DNA of 7,343 nucleotides from Actinomycetota bacterium (GTDB lineage: Bacteria > Actinomycetota > Thermoleophilia > Gaiellales > Gaiellaceae), in assembly GCA_016870235.1 (NCBI GenBank), contig VGCB01000127.1, positions 1 to 7,343 on the forward strand. Direction: 5' to 3'. How positions within the stretch are numbered: the first letter of the stretch is position 1; every line of letters begins with the position of its first letter. Below, piece by piece: positions 1-5,051 of this stretch. A model generated the notes under the pieces. It ran no database searches, had not been told where the DNA came from, and saw nothing but the letters and a program-made list of their open reading frames with translations. Position numbers and translations under genes: made by a program.

Positions 1-45
1 CCCGCGGGGGGGGGGGGGAAGTCGGTGAAGCCGGGTCTTGTCGCC
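1..45. other. Window edge with a 13-G homopolymer, no gene
   Basis: A run of 13 G occupies positions 6-18, directly beside the edge, followed by a short stretch with no recognisable feature before the stop codon of the minus-strand gene at 46-48. A long pure G run at a sequence end is typical of a low-quality contig terminus, for example an artefact of two-colour sequencing chemistry. It could also be a genuine homopolymer. The two disrupted reading frames nearby favour poor sequence quality here. Confidence 0.6.
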
Positions 46-642
46 TCAGCGAAGACTGAGACGCTCCAGCACGTCCGCCGCCGTCGCCGCCTCGGCCGTC
101 CACGTCGCGAGCGCATCCACGTAGGCGTCGAACAGCTCCGCGGGCTCCCACGGGGCGGCGGCGACGCAGTCGCGGACGACGAGCGCCGGGATGTCGCGGG
201 CGAACGCCTCGCGCGCGGTGGTCGAGATCGCGTTGTTGACGCTGACGCCCGTGAGGACGACGGCGTTGCAGCCAAGGCGTGAGAGCTCGGAGTCGAGCGC
301 GCTGCCGTGGAAGCACCCGGGTCGGTTGTGGGGAACCTCGAGGTCGGCGGCGGCGCGCTCGAGCCGGGGGTCGACGCCGGCAAACGCGGCGCCCGCACGG
401 AAGTGGAGGTTGAAGTCGAACGGGGCGAGCAGGCCCGCATCCGACCCGTCCGCCGCGAGCAGGTAGGTGCAGAAGACGACGGGAAGCCCGGCCGCTCACG
501 CCTCGCCGAGGAACCCGTTCAACCGCTCGATCAGCGGCTCGGCGGTGGCGTTCGCGAACGGCCCCTCCGGCGAGACGAAGACGGCCTGCATGTCGACGAC
601 GAGCACCGCCGGTCTGAGGGCTCTGAGGTCGAGCGTGATCAC
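46..642 (-). pseudogene. Isochorismatase-fold (cysteine hydrolase superfamily) protein, interrupted by an in-frame TGA
   Basis: Reading from GTG at 642, the frame encodes 198 residues, the usual length of a single-domain isochorismatase-superfamily protein, but is broken by a TGA at 496-498 (about codon 49), between GFLGEA and AAGLPVVF. Family features seen: the early strand with the catalytic Asp (AVLVVDMQ), a central strand GLPVVFCTY, and the late motif LTGVSVNNAISTTAREAF. Two of the three canonical catalytic residues are missing: the nucleophilic Cys position aligns with Ala, and the Lys before the conserved Phe aligns with His. Loss of the Cys recalls the EntB/PhzD isochorismatases, which also lack it, more than amidases or nicotinamidases. 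GTG 642 lies in a GTGA overlap with a stop that probably belongs to cbtA, so this was the last gene of the nitrile hydratase operon within the window. Its position would suit hydrolysis of the amide product, but the missing residues argue against a cysteine amidase. The TGA is one substitution from CGA (Arg) and may be a sequencing error. Confidence 0.75.
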
Positions 643-1360
643 GACGCCCGCCGAGAAGGAAGGCGCCGGCGCCCGCGAACGCCGCCCAGAACAGCACCTG
701 GCTCGTGATCGCGGCGGCTCGGAACTCGGCGAGGAGCGTTCCGTCCGTCACGGCGGCTCGCTGGTCGGGCAGGAGCATGACCGCCAGCGCGAGCGGGCAG
801 GCGAGCGCCGCCGCCGCGACCCACCGCCGGCGTCGCGACCACGCGAGTGCAGCCCCGGCGAAGCCGCCGATCCCGATCGCGACGGCGGCGAGCCAGAGCA
901 GCTGCCGCTCGCCGAGGGGAAGCGCAGAGTCGACGCCCGGCGGCAGCGGCGGGTAGACCGCGTTCGGGAGCGCCACGACCGCCCAGGCGAAACCGCCCAC
1001 GACGAGGAGCCAGAGCCGCCGCGGCGCCGCCACGAGCGGAGCGAGGAACGTCAGCGCGCCGGCGACGAGCAGCCCGAACCCGAGCCCCAGCATCAGCTCG
1101 CCCGCCACGAGCCCGCCGCGCTGCCCAGCCCGCGAGAACGGCTCCGGCACTCCGAGGGCGTGGTCGTGGCCCGTGCCCGCCTCGAGAGCGACCGCTCGAT
1201 CCACCACCCGCTCCGCCACGAGCAGATCGAAGACGAGAGCGACGAGCGCCGCCGCGAGCCCGGCGATCAGCGCGACGCGCAGCCATGCGGTCGCCCGGAG
1301 CCTCGCCGACTCAGTGGCAGGGTGCGCTCGCGAGGTGACGGCCGTCGTGGAAGAGCTCAT
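639..1360 (-). CDS. CbtA-family predicted cobalt transporter membrane subunit (probable frameshift near 3' end)
   Basis: The frame from ATG 1360 gives a hydrophobic protein with about six likely membrane segments (approximate residues 28-48, 83-108, 115-137, 152-173, 180-198, 218-237). CbtA landmarks are visible: an acidic segment and HDH loop after the first helix (residues 48-68), FSRAGQRGGL at 75-84, and YPPLPPGVD at 136-144, matching the family's YPxxPPxxG region. CbtA and CbtB are predicted to import cobalt together. At about residue 238 a family member should end, but this frame runs on without a stop to the window edge. A TGA at 639-641 lies one frame over and overlaps the GTG start of the next gene as GTGA. 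A single missing base in the G/C-rich stretch around 643-660 would restore a normal C-terminus at that stop. ATG 1360 is the only ATG, GTG or TTG I find in frame ahead of the first helix, and it lies 50 nt inside cbtB, an unusually long overlap. Confidence 0.8.
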
Positions 1361-1565
1361 GGAAGAGGTTCTGGTGAGCGGCGGACGTCGAGATCAGCGC
1401 CGCGGCCGTCCCCTGGTCGAACAGCACGAGGTAGAGGATCGCGGCGCCCGCGACCATGAAGCCGGCCGCGAGCACCTGATCGGCGACCCGCGCGGGAAGG
1501 GCGGTGACGAGCGAGCGGGGGGCGAGGGAGTGCACCGGTGCCTCCTCAGTGGTGGTCATGGTCAT
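1311..1565 (-). CDS. CbtB-family predicted cobalt transporter subunit
   Basis: This is an 84-residue protein with one membrane helix (about residues 29-50, VLAAGFMVAGAAILYLVLFD). The C-terminal His-rich motif (HQNLFHELFHDGRH, then APCH at the end) is the diagnostic signature of CbtB and presumably binds cobalt. CbtB is the small partner of CbtA, whose gene follows. Two start codons are possible, ATG 1565 and ATG 1559, both inside the hexamer repeat that encodes the His tail of the upstream chaperone. There is no Shine-Dalgarno sequence, so initiation probably depends on ribosomes finishing the upstream gene. In many genomes cbtAB is controlled by a B12 riboswitch; here it sits inside a nitrile hydratase operon with no room for one, suggesting cobalt import dedicated to that enzyme. 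The functional link is inference. Confidence 0.85.
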   Translation of the reverse strand: MTMTTTEEAPVHSLAPRSLVTALPARVADQVLAAGFMVAGAAILYLVLFDQGTAAALISTSAAHQNLFHELFHDGRHLASAPCH

Positions 1566-1905
1566 GGTCGTGGTCGTGGTCGTGCGCGTCGTGGTGGGCG
1601 ATCGCGGCTGCGCGCCGCTCGATCTCCTCCGAGCCGACGAGGCCCCGCTCGACGACGAGTCGCTCGAGCGCCGCGAGCCAGCGCTCGTAGTAGCTCCAGC
1701 CGTCGCTCTCGACGCCGTTCGCGCGCTCCCAACCGTCGATTTCGGCGATCAGGCGGCCACGGAACTCCTCCCAGTCGAGACCGCGCTCCCCGCAGAGGGC
1801 GACCGCGACGCCGAACGCGCGGGCCTCCCACGGCTCGGCGAAGACGAGCTCGCCGTTCGCGCGCGGCAGGCCCTCGGTCTGCGCGATCGCGTCGCTGACG
1901 GTCAC
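1546..1905 (-). CDS. Nitrile hydratase accessory protein (P14K/NhlE-like cobalt chaperone) with His-rich tail
   Basis: This 119-residue protein resembles the N-terminal domain of the nitrile hydratase beta subunit: EPWEARAFGVAVAL, WEEFRGRLIAEI and YYERWLAALERLV match the beta-subunit pattern (SDWEGSVVAGIL, QFREAIDEM, YYGRWLHTLE). That is the hallmark of P14K/NhlE maturation proteins, which bind the alpha subunit and deliver cobalt-containing alpha to beta by subunit exchange. Residues 104-119 form the tail HHDAHDHDHDHDHDHH, with nine His, comparable in kind to the His-rich tails of nickel chaperones such as UreE or HypB. A role in cobalt storage or handover is inferred. The GTG start at 1905 overlaps the nthA stop by 4 nt (GTGA), which fixes the start and implies translational coupling. 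The 3' end overlaps cbtB by 14 or 20 nt depending on its start. Confidence 0.88.
   Translation of the reverse strand: MTVSDAIAQTEGLPRANGELVFAEPWEARAFGVAVALCGERGLDWEEFRGRLIAEIDGWERANGVESDGWSYYERWLAALERLVVERGLVGSEEIERRAAAIAHHDAHDHDHDHDHDHH
1551..1590 (+). repeat. Degenerate GGTCAT/GGTCGT hexamer repeat encoding a His-Asp tail
   Basis: On the plus strand the motif GGTCRT is repeated in tandem; read on the minus strand it encodes alternating His and Asp at the C-terminus of the maturation protein. The same bases contain both candidate ATG starts of cbtB. Slippage by one unit would change the number of metal-binding His residues without breaking the frame. Confidence 0.8.
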
Positions 1906-2510
1906 GACGGCACCTTCGCGAGGCCGGTGCCGATCATCGACTCCCGCGTCACGAGCGCCACGAGCTCGTCCTCGGACAGCCCCTCAGTGCCGGTGGGCCG
2001 CTGCGGCAGCACGAGGTAGCGGACGTCGGAGCTCGAGTCCCAGACCCGGATCTCGACTCCGTCGGGCAGCTCGACGCCGAACTCCTGCAGCACGCTCCGA
2101 GGCTCGCGCACCGCGCGGGCCCGGTACTCGGGCGACTTGTACCAGGAGGGCGGCAGCCCGAGCAGGCCCCACGGGTAGCACGAGCAGAGCGTGCAGACGA
2201 CGAGGTTGTGCACGTCGTCGGTGTTCTCGACGGCGAGCACGTGCTCGGCCACGAACCCGCCGACGCCGAGCTCGCGGGCCGCCGCCGTCGCGTTCTCGAG
2301 CAACCGCTCCCGGAACGCGGGATCGACCCACGCGCGGGCGACGACGCGCGCGCCGCCCATCGGCCCGATGTCGTTCTCGTAGGCGCTGACGACCGCGTCG
2401 ACCGCCCCCTCGCTGAGAAGCCCCTTCTCGATCAGCAGCGACTCGATCGCACGAGCACGCAGCGATGCGTACGCGGAGGCGGTCCGCGCGACGATGTCGG
2501 TCTCGGTCAT
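1902..2510 (-). CDS. Cobalt-type nitrile hydratase, alpha subunit
   Basis: Nitrile hydratase converts a nitrile to its amide by adding water, in the cytoplasm, as an alpha-beta assembly. The metal-binding motif VCTLCSCYPW lies at residues 105-114, with metal-ligand Cys106, Cys109 and Cys111 and Ser110. Thr after the first Cys and Tyr after the last are the markers of the cobalt class; iron enzymes have Ser and Thr there. In characterised enzymes two of these Cys are oxidised to sulfinic and sulfenic acid. The downstream WYKSPEYRARAVREPRSVL segment is typical, and 202 residues is the normal length. I chose ATG 2510, which overlaps the nthB stop as ATGA; the same frame extends 24 codons upstream, but that extension lies inside nthB and has no family similarity. 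Cobalt use fits the adjacent chaperone and CbtAB. The physiological nitrile is unknown. Confidence 0.95.
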   Translation of the reverse strand: MTETDIVARTASAYASLRARAIESLLIEKGLLSEGAVDAVVSAYENDIGPMGGARVVARAWVDPAFRERLLENATAAARELGVGGFVAEHVLAVENTDDVHNLVVCTLCSCYPWGLLGLPPSWYKSPEYRARAVREPRSVLQEFGVELPDGVEIRVWDSSSDVRYLVLPQRPTGTEGLSEDELVALVTRESMIGTGLAKVPS

Positions 2511-3184
2511 GCGGCCTCCCGCGGCTCGAGGTACGACTCCCAGAGGTCGATGAACACCGCGCGGGCCTCCCCGTCCGGCCACAGGTCGGCGCCGTCGAAG
2601 CGAACCGAGTAGACGTGCTCCGGGCTCTCTCCCTCGCCGCGGCGGTTCGAGTCGGGGAACACGTAGGCGTCGTGGACACGGTGGACGACGCCGGGCTTCC
2701 CCTGCGCGTAGCCGGGGATGCGCGAGTGGCGCTCGCCGGGGAGCACGCGACCGCGGACGGGCGCGCCGACGGCGAAGCGGGGAGCACGGTCGAGCGGGCG
2801 GGTTGCCGGCGCGCCCTCGCGGAGCAGCGTCCGCAGGCCGTCGGCAATCGCCGGATCGGCGGCGGTCTGAGGTGCGACGCCGACGGCGACCGCGTGCATC
2901 CGCTCCTCGATCTCCTCCGCGGACAGGACGCCCACCTTGACGCAGTTCGCCTCGAGCGTGTGCAGCCAGCGACCGTAGTAGCCGGCGCCGATGTAGAAGA
3001 ACGGGTCCATCTCGTCGATCGCCTCGCGGAACTGGTCGACGTTGTACAGCCCGGCCCCGATCGTCGAGAGGATCCCGGCGACGACCGAGCCCTCCCAGTC
3101 GGAGTGGAACACCGGCTCGTCGGTCTCGATCGGCACGGGCCCGAAGCCGAGCACTCCGCCGAGATCGTGCGGACGCACTGTCAT
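2507..3184 (-). CDS. Nitrile hydratase, beta subunit
   Basis: This 225-residue protein pairs with the alpha subunit. The N-terminus MTVRPHDLGGVLGFGPV matches the usual HDLGG/GFG opening; residues 26-80 form the helical region (HSDWEGSVVAGIL, QFREAIDEMDP, YYGRWLHTLE). The C-terminal SH3-like barrel contains HSRIPGYAQGKPG (153-165), HDAYVFPDSN and DLWESYLEP. Arg53 and Arg155 are the likely counterparts of the two beta-subunit arginines that hydrogen-bond to the oxidised cysteines of the metal centre. It is the first gene of the minus-strand operon, in the beta-alpha-chaperone order common for cobalt-type enzymes. ATG 3184 gives the family's normal N-terminus but has no Shine-Dalgarno at proper spacing. 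TTG 3193 in the same frame has GGGGA about 5 nt upstream and is an alternative. A TTG at 3223 is unlikely because it adds an arginine-rich stretch outside the family. Confidence 0.94.
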   Translation of the reverse strand: MTVRPHDLGGVLGFGPVPIETDEPVFHSDWEGSVVAGILSTIGAGLYNVDQFREAIDEMDPFFYIGAGYYGRWLHTLEANCVKVGVLSAEEIEERMHAVAVGVAPQTAADPAIADGLRTLLREGAPATRPLDRAPRFAVGAPVRGRVLPGERHSRIPGYAQGKPGVVHRVHDAYVFPDSNRRGEGESPEHVYSVRFDGADLWPDGEARAVFIDLWESYLEPREAA

Positions 3185-3312
3185 GTCACGCAACAGGATC
3201 CCCGATCCGGCGCGCCGGCGCAAGGCGGGCGCGGCCTCGCGTTTCGCGCCGTGACTGCGTACGCTACGGACCCGCCGGAGACGTCCAGGAGACGAGAGCG
3301 AAGGGAGGCTCG
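3185..3312. promoter_or_regulatory. Divergent intergenic region between nthB and the trpD-like gene
   Basis: Both operons must be transcribed outward from here, unless nthB is leaderless with a promoter immediately upstream. I see no confident -35/-10 pair on either strand; TACGCT at 3260-3265 is a possible plus-strand -10 without a good -35. There is no leader peptide with Trp codons and no T-box-like or attenuator-like structure, so classical trp attenuation is not evident. The plus-strand gene has a strong Shine-Dalgarno, AAGGGAGG at 3301-3308, 4 nt before its ATG. Short symmetric elements include the palindromes at 3207-3218 and 3257-3264. Confidence 0.55.
3207..3218. promoter_or_regulatory. 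12-bp perfect palindrome, possible operator
   Basis: CCGGCGCGCCGG is perfectly self-complementary and lies 22 bp upstream of the nthB ATG. An adjoining GGATC-CCC-GATCC repeat (3196-3208) overlaps its left end. Its position would let a dimeric regulator control nthB or both divergent operons. G/C-only palindromes arise often by chance in such DNA, so this is tentative. Confidence 0.3.
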
Positions 3313-4341
3313 ATGTTCAAGGATTCGCTAGGGAAGCTCACCCGTGGGGAGGACCTGACGGCCGACGAGGTGACCGAGTTCGTCGAGAACATGCGCGACG
3401 ACGTCATCACCGAGGTGCAGATCGCCGGCTTCCTCGTGGCGCTCGTGATGAAGGGCCCGAGCGTCGACGAGGTCGCGGCGATCACGCGGGCGATGCGCGC
3501 GAACTGCGTGCAGATCGCCCCGAAGGTGAAGGGGAACCTCACGGACGTCTGCGGAACGGGCGGGGGCCTCACGACCTTCAACATCAGCTCGGCCAACGCG
3601 CTCCTGACCGCGTCGGCAGGGGTGCCGGTCGCGAAGCACGGCTCGCGCTCGATCTCCGCCTCCTCCGGCAGCGCGGACGCGCTCGAGGCACTGGGCGTCA
3701 ACGTCGAGCTCACGCCCGAGCAGGGCGAGAGGCTGATCGAGGAGGTCGGGATCTCCTTCCTCTACGCGCCGAACTTCCATCCCCTGATGCTGAAGGTGTT
3801 CTTCCCCGAGCTCGCGCTCGGGATCAAGACGATCTTCTTCACGATCATCGGCCCGCTGATCAACCCGGCGGGTGCGCCGCACCACATGATGGGCGTGTAC
3901 CAGCCGCACCTCGTCGACCTCGTCAGCCAGGCCGCGGCGCAGCTCGACATGAAGCACGTGATCGTCGCCCACGGCGTCGACGGCCTCGACGAGATCTCGA
4001 TCCTCGGGCCGAGCACGATCGCCGAGGTCAAGGGCACGAAGGTCGAGAAGTACGAGATCGCGCCCGAGGACTTCGGCTTCAAGCGTGCGACGTTCGAGGA
4101 CGTCAAGGGCGGCGACCCCGCCTTCAACGCCGGCGTCATCCGCGGGATCTTCAGCGGCGAGGATCAGGGGCCGCGCCGCGACTTCCTGGTTCTCAACAAC
4201 GCGTTTGCGCTCGTCGCCGCCGGCGTCGTCGATCGTCCCGAGGACGGGATCAAGAAGGCGAACGAGAACCTGGACTCCGGACGGGCGACGGCGAAGCTCG
4301 AGGAGCTCGTGTCGGCGTCGCACCAGTTCGCGAAGGCGTGA
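3313..4341 (+). CDS. Anthranilate phosphoribosyltransferase (TrpD) homologue with altered aryl-acceptor site
   Basis: TrpD normally transfers phosphoribose from PRPP to the amino group of anthranilate. At 342 residues this is full length, with the helical N-terminal domain and the nucleoside phosphorylase-type core. PRPP and metal elements are present: CGTGGG at 80-85 (a variant of GTGGDG), FNISS 89-93, KHG 108-110, SGSADALEALG 118-128, Asp226-Glu227 for magnesium, and a C-terminal SGRATAKLEEL. The acceptor site differs: KHGNRS reads KHGSRS, so the anthranilate-binding Asn is Ser111. Counting ten residues from the conserved His156, the Arg that contacts the anthranilate carboxylate (Arg193 in the M. 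tuberculosis enzyme) is Glu166, within VFFPELALGIKT in place of VRRELGxRT. The gene starts a plus-strand operon, has a strong Shine-Dalgarno, and overlaps the trpC homologue by 4 nt. I am sure of the family and doubt that anthranilate is the substrate. Confidence 0.9.
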   Translation: MFKDSLGKLTRGEDLTADEVTEFVENMRDDVITEVQIAGFLVALVMKGPSVDEVAAITRAMRANCVQIAPKVKGNLTDVCGTGGGLTTFNISSANALLTASAGVPVAKHGSRSISASSGSADALEALGVNVELTPEQGERLIEEVGISFLYAPNFHPLMLKVFFPELALGIKTIFFTIIGPLINPAGAPHHMMGVYQPHLVDLVSQAAAQLDMKHVIVAHGVDGLDEISILGPSTIAEVKGTKVEKYEIAPEDFGFKRATFEDVKGGDPAFNAGVIRGIFSGEDQGPRRDFLVLNNAFALVAAGVVDRPEDGIKKANENLDSGRATAKLEELVSASHQFAKA

Positions 4342-5051
4342 GTCGGCCGAGCCTCGTCGCCCGGATCCGGCAGCGTCAGGCCGAGGGCCTGATGCCGGTG
4401 ATCTCGGAGATCAAGGTGCGCTCGCCGAAGGAGGGAGACCTCCTTCGCGGGCGCTCCCCCTCCGACCTCGCCCGCACCTACCTGACGCGGCCGATCGCGG
4501 GCATCTCGGTCGTGACCGAGCCCACGCAGTTCGGCGGCTCCGTCGAGACGATCCGGCAGGTGGCTGCGCTCGGCGACGTGCCGATCCTCCGCAAGGACTT
4601 CCTCCGGGATCGCGCCGCCATGGAGGAGACCGCCGAGGCGGGCGCGTCGACCGTGCTGCTGACCGTGTCGATCATCGGGCTCGACCACCTCGCCGAGGTA
4701 CACGCGCACGCAAAGGCGTGCGGCCTCGAGACGCTCGTCGAGACGCACCAACCGGAGGAGCTCGACAGCGTCCTCGCCCTCGGGCTCGAGCCGGACATCC
4801 TCGGCATCAACAACCGCGACATCCTGATCGGCGAGACCGACGACGGCGACGTCCGCCGGACCGAGGGCATCGTGGCCGGGGTGCCGCCGGGATGGCTCGT
4901 TCTCTCCGAGTCCGCGATCGCAGGCGCCGAGGATGCGCGGCGCGCGCGAGAAGCGGGCGCAGACGCCGTCCTCGTCGGCACCGCGATCCTCCGGGCGCCC
5001 GATCCGGGTGAGAAGATCGACGAGCTCGTCGGCGTGGGCTGGAGTCGATGA
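4338..5051 (+). CDS. Indole-3-glycerol phosphate synthase (TrpC) homologue, short N-terminus
   Basis: IGP synthase closes the pyrrole ring of indole by dehydration and decarboxylation of CdRP. This 237-residue TIM barrel keeps the whole catalytic set: Glu24 and Lys26 in SEIKVRSP, Lys86 in LRKDF, Glu135 in LVETH, Asn158 and Arg160 in GINNRD, and Glu191-Ser192 in SESAI. VVTEPTQFGGS (58-68) and the phosphate-binding GADAVLVGTAI (207-217) are also normal. The first barrel strand begins about 20 residues from the start, so roughly 25-30 residues of the N-terminal extension usual in the family are missing. The GTG start at 4338 overlaps the trpD-homologue stop (GTGA), so there is no support for a longer N-terminus. 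The chemistry is probably conserved: an N-aryl or N-vinyl carboxylated Amadori product closing to a pyrrole or indole. In context I infer that the substrate may not be the anthranilate-derived one. Confidence 0.9.
   Translation: MSRPSLVARIRQRQAEGLMPVISEIKVRSPKEGDLLRGRSPSDLARTYLTRPIAGISVVTEPTQFGGSVETIRQVAALGDVPILRKDFLRDRAAMEETAEAGASTVLLTVSIIGLDHLAEVHAHAKACGLETLVETHQPEELDSVLALGLEPDILGINNRDILIGETDDGDVRRTEGIVAGVPPGWLVLSESAIAGAEDARRAREAGADAVLVGTAILRAPDPGEKIDELVGVGWSR

Noticed and set aside
639..1286. Minus-strand frame starting at 1286, overlapping cbtA
   Set aside because: The peptide is Arg/Ala-rich nonsense while the neighbouring frame has the CbtA helices and motifs. Only its stop at 639-641 is useful, as the probable true end of cbtA.
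467..1459. Long plus-strand open frame of 330 codons, Arg/Pro-rich
   Set aside because: It is an antisense shadow of cbtA, cbtB and the isochorismatase-like gene: low-complexity Arg/Pro/Ser composition and no family features, as is common in G/C-rich DNA.
3185..3223. Longer nthB from TTG 3223
   Set aside because: The added residues are arginine-rich and outside the family; ATG 3184 gives the usual N-terminus, with TTG 3193 as the only reasonable alternative.
3185..3312. B12 riboswitch or Trp attenuator upstream of either operon
   Set aside because: The region is too short for a cobalamin riboswitch, no B12-box-like sequence is seen, and there is no leader peptide with Trp codons.
3328..4323. 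Minus-strand open frame of 331 codons opposite the trpD homologue
   Set aside because: The plus strand is clearly TrpD-like over the whole length; the antisense peptide is charged low-complexity sequence.
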